The notes: generated by a model not told the origin, from the letters alone. A stretch of 64,000 nt of DNA from Streptococcus troglodytae (GCF_002355215.1 NZ_AP014612.1:434001-498000); one strand, 5' to 3'. Positions 21,371-31,863 are shown, numbered from the stretch's first letter. Made by a program: numbers and translations.

Positions 21371-22308
21371 CTATTTGGCTGCTTTTAGAATCCCTTTTTC
21401 AAGGGTATTCAATTCGTATTCAAGAGTCAGAGGGTCATTAAAGTAAAAAGCATTGGCATTCACTTTAATGACATGTCCTTTTTTAACAGCAGGAATATTT
21501 TTCCAAGTATCACTTTCATAAAGCGAAGAGCCTGTTTTTTTATCTTCGGCCGCAACCACAACATAGTCTCCAATATAATTTCCTACAACTTCTTGTGAAG
21601 TGGATAGATAGCCTTTTGGAAAGACTTCTTTAGTTACGTTTTCGGGTGCTTTAAATCTGAGCGCTTGATAAATAACTTCACCACCGCGTCCCCAGTTATT
21701 ACCAAATAAGTAAATTTCTTTCTCAAAAAGTCCCATAACGGTAAAAGTTGCATCTTTGCCGACTGCTTTAGTTAATTTTTTCTTAACTTTAACTGTTTTG
21801 GACTTCCAAGAACTAAGCCACTGTTTGGTTTCTTTTCTTTCTTAAAAATTTTTCCAAAATCAGAGAAAATATCGAGATAGTTGCGTTTACCGTATTCAAT
21901 TGAAATGACAGGAGCAATTTTCTTTAATTGATCAATTTTTTCTTCTGTTGAGCCGACAACAATGAGATCAGGTTTCAAAGCTGTGATAGCTTCAAGGTCT
22001 GTTGAAGTCACTTGTTTGGCATTTTTTACCTTGTCTTTCAAAACAGGATTTTTCTTGTCATAAGAAGATACGCCAACAAGGTTTTGTTTTAATTTTAAAA
22101 GGTAGCCGGTATAAGTTGAAGTAATGCTAACCACACGCTTGGGTGATTGTGGTACCTTGCCGTAGTAGGTCACGCCAGAAATTTTTGGCATGCTAGAAAT
22201 AGCATCCTTTTTTGAGTCTGATGATTTAGATGATGAATTGCCGCAGGCAACTAGAATAAAAGCAGCAACAAATGTGATAAAGACTGCTAAAATTTTTTTG
22301 AGGGTCAT
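21371..22308 (-). CDS. Iron-siderophore ABC transporter substrate-binding lipoprotein, frame broken once
   Basis: The N-terminus is a lipoprotein signal with lipobox LVAC (lipidated Cys near residue 22) followed by a Ser/Lys-rich linker. The FecB/FatB-type periplasmic-binding fold follows ([37 protein letters not shown]). The first frame runs to 21772 and the second resumes with [20 protein letters not shown]. They join when one base is added to the T-rich runs around 21829-21841, giving about 312 residues. It delivers the iron ligand to the two FecCD permeases. The gene is second in the operon, 16 bases after the ATPase. Confidence 0.87.
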
Positions 22309-22324
22309 AGTTATCTCCTAAAAT

Positions 22325-23107
22325 CTATATTAACTGATAAGTCAGTAGAACGGGGCATTTATGGATAGGATCTTTAGTAATTTGAGCATCTATCTGAAAA
22401 ATATCTTTTAAAATGGAAGGTGTCATAATCGTTTGAACATTACCCTGATATTTAATTTGCCCGTTTTTCATAGCAATGAGATGATCAGAGAAACGAGCAG
22501 ATAGATTAAGGTCGTGAAGCACCATGATAATAGTCTTTTGTGTTTCTTGATTGAGTCTTTGCAACAATTCTAAAATTTCTAATTGATGATTCATATCAAG
22601 ATAAGTTGTTGGTTCGTCTAGAAAAATGGTATCTGTATCTTGAGCCAAGGCCATTGCAATCCAAACACGCTGGCGTTGACCACCTGAAAGATTATCAACA
22701 TCCAAATTGGCAAAATCAACCACCTTAGTCACTTCCATTGCCCAATGGATTTTATTCCTATCTTCTTTAGAAAGATTTCCTAAATACTTTTGATGGGGAA
22801 ATCGTCCATATGAAATCAATTCATAAACTGAAATACCTTCAGTCGCTTCTAAAACTTGGGGTAAAAGAGCTAACTTTTTAGCAACTTCTTTAGTTGGCAA
22901 TTGGCTAATAGCCTGACCATCCAACAAAATTTGTCCTTTTTTGATCGCTTGAATGCGTGTTAAAGCTTTCAATAAGGTTGATTTACCACAGCCATTTGCA
23001 CCAATGATAGTTGTAATCTTTTGGTCAGGAATTTGGAGAGTTAGATCGTTAATAATAATATCCTTGTCATAAGCAACTTGAACGGATTCAGCACGAATAT
23101 CTGACAT
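22325..23107 (-). CDS. Iron-siderophore ABC transporter ATP-binding protein
   Basis: The 260-residue FecE/FhuC-type ATPase has Walker A GANGCGKST near residue 36, signature LSGGQRQRVWIAMALAQ near 138, Walker B DTIFLDEPTTYLD and switch His in MVLHDLN. It energises the permease pair encoded downstream. It is the first gene of a four-gene minus-strand operon with a clear AGGAGGT ribosome binding site and an extended -10 promoter. No unambiguous Fur or SloR box was recognised in the upstream 150 bases. Confidence 0.9.
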   Translation of the reverse strand: MSDIRAESVQVAYDKDIIINDLTLQIPDQKITTIIGANGCGKSTLLKALTRIQAIKKGQILLDGQAISQLPTKEVAKKLALLPQVLEATEGISVYELISYGRFPHQKYLGNLSKEDRNKIHWAMEVTKVVDFANLDVDNLSGGQRQRVWIAMALAQDTDTIFLDEPTTYLDMNHQLEILELLQRLNQETQKTIIMVLHDLNLSARFSDHLIAMKNGQIKYQGNVQTIMTPSILKDIFQIDAQITKDPIHKCPVLLTYQLI

Positions 23108-23136
23108 GTTTAACCTCCTTTCTAAAAAGTATGATT

Positions 23137-23145
23137 ATTATAGCA
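23137..23145 (-). promoter_or_regulatory. Extended -10 promoter of the iron-uptake operon
   Basis: On the minus strand TGCTATAAT lies about 30 bases before the ATPase start, with GAAAGGAGG between. Confidence 0.6.
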
Positions 23146-23148
23146 TAG

Positions 23149-23174
23149 AAAAAAGGCCTAAAAAAGCCTTTTTC
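23149..23174 (-). terminator. Terminator after the alpha/beta hydrolase gene
   Basis: AAAAAGGC and GCCTTTTTT arms with a short T-rich loop lie just upstream of the iron-operon promoter. A U tract follows on the minus strand, so it would stop transcripts coming from the hydrolase gene. Confidence 0.55.
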
Positions 23175-23261
23175 AGTAAAATGTTAGAATTTTTTGAATT
23201 GCTTGACATTTATTTAGAATCATTCAAATTATTGCTTAAAATAATTATTATTAAGAGAAAA

Positions 23262-24287
23262 TTAACCATAGTTATGCCAAAGATTTAATTGTTCTTTGAG
23301 TCTTTGGTCACTGTCTTTTTTGGCAGCTTCATTAGCCGTTTGATTTCCGCCAACAGACAGATAAATGCCATGACTGCCGATGATTCCGTCACCGGCAAAC
23401 AAATGGCCGGCTTCTTTGTAAATAATGACTTGTGTTTGTTTAGGATGATGCTTAGCTATGAGCTTTGCAGATTCAGCGCTTGGCCACATAGCATCCTTTG
23501 CTCCAGCAAAAATGAGCAGATTTGCTTTTGTTTTTTCAACCTTAATGCGTTTTTCCTCGCTGTTTTTATCCTTATCTAAAGCCTGTTTGTAGGTATGATA
23601 ATAAGAAATAGGTGTTTTTATCAAAAAATTATAGAAGAGTTTTAGAGAATTCTCTGAACGGACATCCAAGTAAGGCAGTGCTTTATTATTTTGTGACCAA
23701 GAAGAGGAGTAGTTTCTAAAATCCAAGCCAGCATAAATGTGGCTAGAAGGAGCATAGAGAACAACATTATCAATGGAATCATAGAGACTGGCAAGTAGTA
23801 GGGCATATTCTGCACCTTTAGATGTTCCAATTACAGTAATCATATCGGGTTGACTAAAGTGTTGTGAAATATAGCTTTCAATTTCTTGATAATATTCTAC
23901 TGGCACTTCAGCAAGTGTTGGATGTTGATTAGGCATACCAAAGAAGAATAGGGCTAAAACCTGATAACCTTCTTGAGCTAATTGAACAGCTTGTTCATAA
24001 GCAGGCGTACCATCGGAGCCCCCAAAAGTTACAATAATACCTTTATACGTAATGTTATCTGGAATTATCCTGAATCCATTGAGATAATCTCCTGTTACGT
24101 GTTCAATAGTAAGACCAGCAATATCAGTTTTGTAAAGAGAAAGTTTACTAGGATTGGCATAATAGTCAGGAGTGTTAGCGATTCCTTGTGAGCTGTACTT
24201 AAAATTGTGAACAGCTCTCATGATAAAAATGAAAAGAACTCCTAAAATGATAACCAAAAGAATTCCTAAACAGACTGCTATGATCAT
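23262..24287 (-). CDS. Membrane-anchored alpha/beta hydrolase
   Basis: The 341-residue protein begins with one strong hydrophobic helix (residues ~2-26), then an extracellular alpha/beta-hydrolase domain. The nucleophile elbow is VIGTSKGAEYA (Ser near residue 155), the acid is probably Asp in AGAKDAMWPS, and the His is in KEAGHLFAG. The closest domain type is the acyl-CoA thioester hydrolase/BAAT C-terminal family (dienelactone-hydrolase-like). Anchoring suggests action at the cell surface. It is transcribed alone, between murE and the iron operon. Substrate unknown. Confidence 0.82.
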   Translation of the reverse strand: MIIAVCLGILLVIILGVLFIFIMRAVHNFKYSSQGIANTPDYYANPSKLSLYKTDIAGLTIEHVTGDYLNGFRIIPDNITYKGIIVTFGGSDGTPAYEQAVQLAQEGYQVLALFFFGMPNQHPTLAEVPVEYYQEIESYISQHFSQPDMITVIGTSKGAEYALLLASLYDSIDNVVLYAPSSHIYAGLDFRNYSSSWSQNNKALPYLDVRSENSLKLFYNFLIKTPISYYHTYKQALDKDKNSEEKRIKVEKTKANLLIFAGAKDAMWPSAESAKLIAKHHPKQTQVIIYKEAGHLFAGDGIIGSHGIYLSVGGNQTANEAAKKDSDQRLKEQLNLWHNYG

Positions 24288-24520
24288 ACTTGTATCCTTC
24301 TTTCTAAACTATTCTCTGCTTTTAATGTAAAATTGTTAATTAGTTATTTGTTATGAGTAAAGCGATAAAAATCATAACAAGCTTATTTTAAAGTAAAACT
24401 ATCTAACTTGGTGTAAAAGTAAATGAATAAGGATTAGTATGCTATACCTAACCTTAACGACTGTTGGCGAACAATATAGCGAAAACTTTAAATAGTCTGA
24501 TCCACTTTTTTAATTTTTAG

Positions 24521-25969
24521 CTAAAGATATTTTCTAGCCACTTCAATATCACCAGCATATGCTGTGCGCTGTCCTTTAACAATTTGAAAAGCGTCAGCTC
24601 CTTTACCAGCTACAATGACAGCATCATTTTCAGACTGCGTCAATGACATGGCTTTTTGAATAGCTTGCTTACGATCAACAAGAATATCCACAGGACGCTT
24701 AATATGGCTGGCAATTTCTTGAGAGATAAGCTGTGGATCTTCATTGTTAGGATCATCTGCAGTTAAAATAACTTGCAGCTCTGGATGAACATTGATGACA
24801 TGGCCAAAATCAGCGCGGCGACTTTGGCCTTTATTTCCAGGAGCACCAAGAATAAGAATTAATGTTCCTTTTTGGTGTTCTTCAACTACTGACAATAGCT
24901 TTTCTAAACTATCTCCATTATGGGCATAATCGACAAAGACCTTGGCACCATTTTTTTGAGTGAGGACTTCCATACGCCCCGGCACCGTTGTTTGAGCGAT
25001 ACCGTTTTGAATATCGGTCTGGTTAGCTCCTAACTGTAAGCAGGCCAAGGCAGCAGCAACTGCATTTTCTTGATTGAACGATCCTGTCAGCTGAATGTCA
25101 TAATGGCCTGCTAATTTGCCCGTCAGATCAAATGAAAAAGCCTTGCTGTTTATAATTTGATTATCAGAATATTTCCCATAAAAATCATGCGGCTGGTCGG
25201 CAACCTGTTCTCGAACAAGTGCAAAATGATCCATCTGACTATTGACGATAGCATAACGACTATGCTTCAGTAAAAGGCGCTTATGGTAAAAATAATCTTC
25301 AAAAGTAGGATGTTCAATCGGTCCAATATGATCAGGACTGATATTGAGAAAAACACCAACATCAAAAGTCAGTCCGTAAACACGGCCAACTAAATAAGCT
25401 TGGCTGGAGACTTCCATAATAAGATGAGTCATGCCATTAGCAGCTGCCTGTGCCATCATTTTAAAAAGATCTAAACTCTCAGGGGTTGTTAATTTTGATT
25501 TGAAGAAGGTTTTCCCATCTAGGGTTGTGTTCATGGTAGAAAGCATGGCTGGACGGTAACTTTGCTTTAAGATATGATAAGCAAAATAAGCAGCTGTTGT
25601 TTTGCCTTTAGTTCCTGTAAAAGCCAAAGTTTTCAACTTATCTTGAGGGTTGTCATAAAATTCCTTAGCAATCAAACACATAGCATTTTTGATATTATTA
25701 ACAAGAATAAGCGGAATACCCACTTGATAATCTTTTTCTGCTACATAAAAGGTTAATCCGCTTTCGATAGCTTTTTCTAGAAATTCTTTTTTGAAAGTTG
25801 CTCCTTTAACAAAAAAGAGAGACTTGTCATCAACATCACGGCTGTCATAGCTGATTTTTTGAAAGTTTATCTTTTCTTTCCAATTAAGGGAGTAGTGGTT
25901 GTTTGCGACAATTTCACGTAAATTATCATCTTCTTTTAAGATTTCTAACGTTTTTTCAATTGTAATCAT
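24521..25969 (-). CDS. murE: UDP-N-acetylmuramoyl-tripeptide synthetase, L-lysine-adding
   Basis: This 482-residue Mur ligase has the ATP loop [16 protein letters not shown] near residue 115. The substrate-specificity motif is [10 protein letters not shown]-lysine enzymes carry Asp-Asp-Pro-Asn where DAP enzymes carry DNPR. It adds the third peptide residue to UDP-MurNAc-L-Ala-D-Glu in peptidoglycan synthesis. It is divergent from a MurJ-type flippase gene 88 bases away, which fits shared cell-wall function. Confidence 0.95.
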   Translation of the reverse strand: MITIEKTLEILKEDDNLREIVANNHYSLNWKEKINFQKISYDSRDVDDKSLFFVKGATFKKEFLEKAIESGLTFYVAEKDYQVGIPLILVNNIKNAMCLIAKEFYDNPQDKLKTLAFTGTKGKTTAAYFAYHILKQSYRPAMLSTMNTTLDGKTFFKSKLTTPESLDLFKMMAQAAANGMTHLIMEVSSQAYLVGRVYGLTFDVGVFLNISPDHIGPIEHPTFEDYFYHKRLLLKHSRYAIVNSQMDHFALVREQVADQPHDFYGKYSDNQIINSKAFSFDLTGKLAGHYDIQLTGSFNQENAVAAALACLQLGANQTDIQNGIAQTTVPGRMEVLTQKNGAKVFVDYAHNGDSLEKLLSVVEEHQKGTLILILGAPGNKGQSRRADFGHVINVHPELQVILTADDPNNEDPQLISQEIASHIKRPVDILVDRKQAIQKAMSLTQSENDAVIVAGKGADAFQIVKGQRTAYAGDIEVARKYL

Positions 25970-26057
25970 ACCTTTTATTTTAGACTTTAAGTTAGTGTTT
26001 TACAAGTATCAATCAAAAGTTTATAATAAATTTATCAAAATGCTAGAAAGAATTTAA

Positions 26058-27692
26058 ATGTCTGATAAAGAAACAAAGATGACACAGCAAGAGCAAATGG
26101 TTCGAGGAACTGCCTGGCTGACTGCTGGTAATTTCATTAGCCGTCTCCTCGGAGCTGTTTATATTATTCCTTGGTATGCATGGATGGGAAAATATGCAGC
26201 AGAAGCTAATGCTCTTTTTGGAATGGGTTATGAAATCTATGCCCTTTTTTTACTGATTTCAACTGTTGGTATTCCTGTTGCTGTTGCCAAACAGGTTTCA
26301 AAGTATAACACACTGGGAGATCCTAAAAAAAGTACCTATCTTGTGCGGAAGATTTTGCATTTTATGCTTGGTCTAGGTGCTATCTTTGCTGTTATTATGT
26401 ATATAGGATCGCCTGTTTTTGCCAGTATGAGCCGTGGCGGTCAAGACCTGGTACCTGTCCTTAGAAGTTTAACTTTGGCAGTTCTTGTTTTTCCATCCAT
26501 GAGCGTTTTAAGAGGCTTTTTTCAAGGGTTTAATAATCTCAAACCTTATGCTATGAGTCAAATAGCTGAACAAGTTGTTCGGGTTATTTGGATGCTTTTG
26601 ACTGCTTTTTTTATCATGAAGATGAGCTCAGGAGACTATGTTGATGCAGTAACACAGTCTACTTTTGCTGCCTTTGTCGGAATGTTTGCAGGGATTGCCG
26701 TTCTTATTTATTTCCTATGGCAAAACGATTTATTAGATGCCCTATTTGGCAAAAAGCCTGAAAAGATTGATATTGATACCAAGGATCTCCTTATTGAAAC
26801 AGTTAAAGAAGCTATTCCTTTTATCGTTACAGGTTCGGCTATTCAGGTCTTTAAACTGATTGATCAATTTACTTTTGGCAATAGTATGGCTCTTTTTACA
26901 CATTATAGTGATAGAGAATTAAAAGTTATGTTTGCCTATTTTTCGACAAATCCAGGCAAAGTTACGATGATTCTGATTGCTGTTGCGACAGCGATTGCAG
27001 GTGTTGGTATTCCTTTATTAACAGAGAATTTTGTTAAAAAAGATAAAAAAGCTGCGGCACGCCTGGTTGTTAATAATTTACAAATGCTGATGATTTTTAT
27101 CATTCCTGCCATTATGGGAGCTGTTATTTTAGCTAAGCCGCTCTATACTATTTTTTACGGTCTGCCTCAGGGACAAGCGTTGGGTCTGTTCATCGTTTCT
27201 TTACTGCAGACAATTGTTTTAGCTATCTATACGGTTTTAGCTCCGATGCTGCAGGCTTTATTTGAAAATCGTAAGGCTATTCGTTACTTTATTTATGGTG
27301 TTATTGCTAAATTTGTTTTACAAGTTCCTCTCATTTATTTTTTGCGGGCCTACGGTCCAATATTAGCAACAACGTTTGCCCTATTCATTCCAATTATTCT
27401 GATGTACCTTCAAATTCAAAAAATTACAGGCTTTAATCGCACTGCCATTAGAAGGACAAGTCTTTTAGTATTGATTTTGACAGCAATTATGACTATTGTT
27501 GTCGCTTTGGCAACTTGGCTGTTAGGGCTAATTCTATCAGATAATAGTCGAATCGCCAGTCTTATTTATATTATAGTGATTGGTTTTATTGGTATAGTTG
27601 TTTATGGTACCTTAGCTTTAGCTACTCATCTTCTTGATAAGATGTTGGGTACTAAGGCGGCTGGCCTTCGTCGGAAGCTCCATATGAATTAA
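26058..27692 (+). CDS. Lipid II flippase-type MATE/MOP protein (YtgP/MurJ-like)
   Basis: This 544-residue protein has about 14 membrane helices and the polysaccharide-transport MOP architecture, starting MVRGTAWLTAGNFISRLLGAVYIIPWY. Streptococcal YtgP proteins of this type provide MurJ activity, flipping lipid II across the membrane. The divergent murE supports a peptidoglycan role rather than capsule export. The ribosome binding site is weak (GAAAGAA). A strong terminator follows. Confidence 0.85.
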   Translation: MSDKETKMTQQEQMVRGTAWLTAGNFISRLLGAVYIIPWYAWMGKYAAEANALFGMGYEIYALFLLISTVGIPVAVAKQVSKYNTLGDPKKSTYLVRKILHFMLGLGAIFAVIMYIGSPVFASMSRGGQDLVPVLRSLTLAVLVFPSMSVLRGFFQGFNNLKPYAMSQIAEQVVRVIWMLLTAFFIMKMSSGDYVDAVTQSTFAAFVGMFAGIAVLIYFLWQNDLLDALFGKKPEKIDIDTKDLLIETVKEAIPFIVTGSAIQVFKLIDQFTFGNSMALFTHYSDRELKVMFAYFSTNPGKVTMILIAVATAIAGVGIPLLTENFVKKDKKAAARLVVNNLQMLMIFIIPAIMGAVILAKPLYTIFYGLPQGQALGLFIVSLLQTIVLAIYTVLAPMLQALFENRKAIRYFIYGVIAKFVLQVPLIYFLRAYGPILATTFALFIPIILMYLQIQKITGFNRTAIRRTSLLVLILTAIMTIVVALATWLLGLILSDNSRIASLIYIIVIGFIGIVVYGTLALATHLLDKMLGTKAAGLRRKLHMN

Positions 27693-27699
27693 CGTGCTG

Positions 27700-27727
27700 T
27701 CCCAATGGTTTTTCATTGGGATTTTTT
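27700..27727 (+). terminator. Terminator after the flippase gene
   Basis: TCCCAATG and CATTGGGA arms enclose a six-base loop and are followed by TTTTTT. Confidence 0.85.
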
Positions 27728-27917
27728 GGCTTTCGCAAATCACTAACTATACTAGTAGTGCCGTAAAGCTTCCAGCATGGTAATAAAAAAGCTAAGATGA
27801 TAAGTTTGCTTATAGTTTCTTTTATAGCTAACTATCAAGAAATAGAATAGGGTAAAAGTCCGTCATTTTTGGGAATAAGTGGTAAAATAATTGCATTAGA
27901 CTTGAAAGGTAAAAGCG

Positions 27918-29012
27918 ATGACTGAAGACTATAAATTAGATACTATTCTGGCACATGCAGGAATTAATACGGACAAGACAACAGGAGCTTTGACGGCTCC
28001 TATTCATTTGTCAACGACTTATCAGCATCCTCAATTTGGTAGGTCAACAGGCTTTGATTACACACGGACAAAAAATCCTACCCGCACTGTTCTTGAAGAA
28101 ACACTGGCTAAAATTGAAAAGGCTAAATATGCTTTAGTAACATCATCGGGTATGGCGGCGCTTGTTTTGCTTTTTAATGGTTTTCCTATTGGGAGTAAGG
28201 TAGTTGCGGCGCGTGATTTATATGGTGGTTCTTTTCGTTGGTTTAACGAACAGGAAAAAGCAGGAAGATTTTCTTTTGTTTACACCAATACAGAAACTGA
28301 TATGATTGCTGCCATTTCAGATGAGACCGATTATGTTTTTATTGAAACACCAACCAATCCGCTCATGATTGAATTTGACATTAGTAAAGTTGCTCAGGCA
28401 GCTCATAAGCATGGTGCCAAGGTCATTGTTGATAACACTTTTTACAGTCCTATTTATCAAAATCCGCTCGTTTTAGGTGCTGATGTGGTTTTGCATTCAG
28501 CAACCAAATATTTATCAGGTCATAATGATGTTCTTGCTGGTGTTTTAATGACCAGCGATCAAGAAATTTACGATAAGCTTTTTTATGACCAAAATACAAC
28601 AGGTCCAACACTCTCGCCTTTAGATACTTATTTGCTGATGCGCGGTCTGAAAACACTTAAATTGCGTATGGAAAAAGCAACACAAAATGCTAAGACAGTT
28701 GTTGCTTATTTAGAAGAATCACCTGCTGTTAAAGAGGTATTTTATACAGGAAAAGGCGGAATGATTTCTTTTAAAGTTGTGGATGAAAAGAAAATTCCGC
28801 AAATCCTCAATCATTTACAACTGTTTACCTTTGCAGAAAGTTTAGGCGGCGTTGAAAGTTTAATTACTTATCCAGCGACACAGACACACTTAGATATACC
28901 AGAGGAAGTGCGTCATTCTTATGGTTTGACAGATGATTTACTGCGTTTGTCCATTGGAATTGAAGATGCGAAAGACTTGATCGATGATTTAAAGGCTACT
29001 TTAGAAGCTTAA
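27918..29012 (+). CDS. Cystathionine gamma-synthase/beta-lyase-type PLP enzyme
   Basis: This 364-residue enzyme is of the Cys/Met metabolism PLP family. The PLP lysine is in LHSATKYLSGHNDVLAGV near residue 195, and the N-terminal YxRxxNPT region reads DYTRTKNPTRTVLE. It transfers or cleaves sulfur in transsulfuration between cysteine and homocysteine; MetB versus MetC cannot be settled by eye. It is followed after 17 bases by a MalY/PatB-type C-S lyase, and the two form an operon. The upstream 190 bases contain TATAGTTT and AACTAT half-sites like streptococcal MetR boxes, not perfectly spaced. Confidence 0.88.
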   Translation: MTEDYKLDTILAHAGINTDKTTGALTAPIHLSTTYQHPQFGRSTGFDYTRTKNPTRTVLEETLAKIEKAKYALVTSSGMAALVLLFNGFPIGSKVVAARDLYGGSFRWFNEQEKAGRFSFVYTNTETDMIAAISDETDYVFIETPTNPLMIEFDISKVAQAAHKHGAKVIVDNTFYSPIYQNPLVLGADVVLHSATKYLSGHNDVLAGVLMTSDQEIYDKLFYDQNTTGPTLSPLDTYLLMRGLKTLKLRMEKATQNAKTVVAYLEESPAVKEVFYTGKGGMISFKVVDEKKIPQILNHLQLFTFAESLGGVESLITYPATQTHLDIPEEVRHSYGLTDDLLRLSIGIEDAKDLIDDLKATLEA

Positions 29013-29029
29013 AGGAGATAATAAAAGAG

Positions 29030-30193
29030 ATGGGACAATATGATTTTACAACAAGACCTGACCGTCTTAATCAATTTACCTATAAGTGGAAAACTTCTGA
29101 AAATAATCCAGAGCTTCTTCAGATGTGGGTGGCTGATATGGACTTTTTGCCTGTACCAGAAATTAAAGAAGCTATTATTAATTATGGACGAGAACATATT
29201 TTTGGTTATAACTATTTTAACGATGACCTCTATCAAGCGGTTATTGACTGGGAAAAAAAGGAGCATGACTATGCTGTTATAAAAGAAGACATTCTTTTCA
29301 TTGATGGCGTTGTTCCAGCTATTTCAATAGCCCTACAGGCTTTTAGTGAAAAAGGAGATGCTGTTTTAATTAACTCACCCGTCTATTATCCTTTTGCACG
29401 TACAATCAGACTAAATGACCGTCGGTTGGTAGAAAATTCTCTGCAAATTATCAATGGACGTTTCGAGATTGATTTTGAGCAGCTAGAGAAAGATATTATT
29501 GACAATAATGTCAAAATTTATCTTCTTTGTAGTCCTCATAATCCTGGTGGACGTGTTTGGGATAAGGATAATTTGATCAAAATAGCTGAGCTTTGTAAGA
29601 AATATGGTGTGATTTTAGTTTCTGATGAAATTCATCAGGATTTAGCTCTTTTTGGAAATAAACATCATTCCCTCAACACTTTGGATGCTTCATACAAGGA
29701 TTTTACGATTATTCTAAGTTCAGCAACGAAAACATTTAATATTGCAGGAACTAAAAACAGCTTTGCTATTATTCAAAATGAGAGTTTGCGTCGGAAATTT
29801 CAGCATCAGCAGTTGGCTAACAATCAGCATGAAGTGCCAACCGTTGGGATGATAGCAACTCAAGCTGCCTTCCGATATGGAAAACCTTGGTTGGAAGAGC
29901 TCAAAACAGTTATTGAAGGAAATATTAAACTGGTCATAAAGGAATTGGAAGCAAAAACGAAAATCAAAGTGATGAAACCTGAAGGTACTTATTTGGTTTG
30001 GCTGGATTTTTCTGCTTATGTTATTACTCAGCCTCAACTGAGTGAAAAACTGCAAAATGAAGCAAAAGTTGTCCTCAATGATGGTGCGCACTTCGGTAAG
30101 GAAGGCAAGTACTGTGCCCGCCTTAATGTTGCGACACCTAAAAATACAGTTCAAGAAGCACTAAATCGCATTATCAGTGTCTTTGGAAAATAA
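29030..30193 (+). CDS. MalY/PatB family PLP-dependent C-S lyase/aminotransferase
   Basis: The 387-residue class I/II aminotransferase-fold protein begins YDFTTRPDRLNQFTYKWKT, typical of MalY/PatB cystathionine beta-lyases. The PLP lysine lies in ILSSATKTFNIAGTK near residue 235. In streptococci such enzymes release H2S or pyruvate from cysteine or cystathionine. GGAGATAATAAAAG precedes the ATG. It is co-transcribed with the transsulfuration gene upstream. Confidence 0.88.
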   Translation: MGQYDFTTRPDRLNQFTYKWKTSENNPELLQMWVADMDFLPVPEIKEAIINYGREHIFGYNYFNDDLYQAVIDWEKKEHDYAVIKEDILFIDGVVPAISIALQAFSEKGDAVLINSPVYYPFARTIRLNDRRLVENSLQIINGRFEIDFEQLEKDIIDNNVKIYLLCSPHNPGGRVWDKDNLIKIAELCKKYGVILVSDEIHQDLALFGNKHHSLNTLDASYKDFTIILSSATKTFNIAGTKNSFAIIQNESLRRKFQHQQLANNQHEVPTVGMIATQAAFRYGKPWLEELKTVIEGNIKLVIKELEAKTKIKVMKPEGTYLVWLDFSAYVITQPQLSEKLQNEAKVVLNDGAHFGKEGKYCARLNVATPKNTVQEALNRIISVFGK

Positions 30194-30404
30194 GAAATAT
30201 TTTAAAATATTCTAGAAATTGGCAAATCCTGTCCGATTTTTGGAATGTTTTTATATACAGCTATTTTTATTAAAAGTATCTTTTTAATAACTTGATTTTT
30301 TGTGCTCTTTGCTTATTTGTACATTTTTAAGATTTGATTAGAATTTATCGGCTTTTTTATGCTATAATGGTCACAGAAAATACAAAATAGAAAAAGGATA
30401 CATT

Positions 30405-31033
30405 ATGGGGAAATTTCAAATCATTTCGCATCCGCTTATTCAGCACAAGCTCTCTATTTTACGTCGTAAAGATACTTCAACAAAGCATTTTCGTGAATTA
30501 GTCAATGAAATTGCCATGCTTATGGGGTATGAAGTCTCCCGTGAATTGCCGCTAGAAGAAGTGGAGATTGAAACGCCGATTACTAAGACTGTACAAAAAC
30601 AGTTGACAGGAAAGAAATTGGCCATTGTTCCAATTTTGCGTGCTGGTATTGGTATGGTTGACGGACTCTTGAGTTTGGTACCAGCAGCTAAAGTTGGTCA
30701 TATTGGTATGTATCGTGATGAAGAAACATTGGAGCCGGTAGAATATCTGGTTAAATTACCCGAAGATATTGATCAACGTCAGATTTTTGTGGTTGATCCC
30801 ATGTTAGCAACTGGAGGTTCGGCTGTTTTAGCTATTGATTCCCTAAAAAAAGAGGGGCAGCCAATATCAAATTTGTTTGTCTTGTTTCGGCTCCTGAAGG
30901 CCTTAAGAAATTACAGGAAGCACATCCCGATATTGATATTTATACAGCGGCTCTTGATGAAAGACTAAATGAAAAAGGCTATATTGTTCCAGGTCTTGGA
31001 GATGCCGGCGATCGCTTGTTTGGTACAAAATAA
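30405..31033 (+). CDS. upp: Uracil phosphoribosyltransferase, frame broken once
   Basis: Upp makes UMP from uracil and PRPP in pyrimidine salvage. The PRPP-binding loop is [14 protein letters not shown] near residue 128. Frame is lost at the A7 run 30845-30851; one A added restores [20 protein letters not shown] and a run to the stop at 31033, including the C-terminal [11 protein letters not shown] motif. The rebuilt length is 209 residues, exactly normal. TATAAT at 30362-30367 and AAAAAGGA give a normal promoter and ribosome binding site. Confidence 0.93.
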
Positions 31034-31051
31034 CAGTCCGGTGGACTGTTA
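31031..31051 (+). terminator. Hairpin at the upp stop codon
   Basis: TAACAGTCC and GGACTGTTA enclose three bases; the 5' arm contains the upp stop. The T tract is short. The CAGTCC/GGACTG words recur in the hairpin-rich element at 41810. Confidence 0.55.
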
Positions 31052-31204
31052 TTTCCCGAGCCTAGAAATGAGAGAACGAGGTCAAGTCTGATAAATTTTG
31101 CTTTTCGGGATTTTAAGAGGGAATTGCCGCAAGAACAGTTCAGGAGTTAAGAGCTACTTGATAGTTCCTCACTTTAAAAAAGTTGTCAAAAACCAGTGTA
31201 AATA

Positions 31205-31234
31205 TTTGACCTTTTTTGACCAATAGGATATAAT
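31205..31234 (+). promoter_or_regulatory. clpP promoter with CtsR operator
   Basis: TTTGACC-TTT-TTTGACC at 31205-31221 is, read on the other strand, the perfect CtsR heptad repeat GGTCAAA-N3-GGTCAAA. It covers the -35 (TTGACC at 31206); TATAAT at 31229-31234 follows 17 bases later. CtsR binding would block RNA polymerase, giving heat-inducible clpP. Confidence 0.85.
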
Positions 31235-31267
31235 AACCCCAAGATTGAATTAAAGGAGAAATACAGT

Positions 31268-31858
31268 ATGATTCCTGTAGTTATTGAACAAACGAGCCGT
31301 GGTGAACGCTCTTATGATATTTATTCACGTCTATTAAAAGATCGTATTATTATGTTGACTGGTCCTGTTGAAGACAATATGGCAAATTCCATTATTGCTC
31401 AGTTACTGTTTCTTGATGCACAAGATAATACCAAAGATATTTATCTTTATATTAATTCACCGGGTGGTTCTGTTTCAGCAGGCCTTGCTATTGTTGATAC
31501 CATGAACTTTATTAAGTCTGATGTTCAGACAATTGTCATGGGTATTGCTGCTTCCATGGGAACAATCATCGCGTCTAGCGGTGCTAAAGGAAAACGTTTT
31601 ATGTTACCAAATGCAGAATATCTTATCCATCAGCCAATGGGCGGTACAGGCGGTGGCACACAGCAGTCTGATATGGCTATTGCTGCCGAACAATTGCTTA
31701 AAACACGCAAAAAATTAGAAAAGATTCTATCAGATAATTCTGGAAAAACAGTAAAACAAATTCATAAGGATGCTGAACGTGATTATTGGATGGATGCTAA
31801 GGAAACATTAAAGTATGGTTTCATCGATGAAATCATGGAAAATAATGAATTAAAATAA
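31268..31858 (+). CDS. clpP: ATP-dependent Clp protease proteolytic subunit
   Basis: The 196-residue ClpP serine peptidase forms the tetradecameric chamber fed by ClpX, ClpC and ClpE. The nucleophile is in [15 protein letters not shown] (Ser near 96), the His in YLIHQPMGG (near 121) and the Asp in [10 protein letters not shown] (near 170). TTAAAGGAGAA provides the ribosome binding site. Controlled by the perfect CtsR box upstream and closed by a terminator. Confidence 0.96.
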   Translation: MIPVVIEQTSRGERSYDIYSRLLKDRIIMLTGPVEDNMANSIIAQLLFLDAQDNTKDIYLYINSPGGSVSAGLAIVDTMNFIKSDVQTIVMGIAASMGTIIASSGAKGKRFMLPNAEYLIHQPMGGTGGGTQQSDMAIAAEQLLKTRKKLEKILSDNSGKTVKQIHKDAERDYWMDAKETLKYGFIDEIMENNELK

Positions 31859-31863
31859 GTAGG

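Noticed and set aside
27800..27840. MetR-type operator before the transsulfuration gene
   Set aside because: TATAGTTT and AACTAT half-sites are present but the spacing does not fit the known palindrome; too weak to list.
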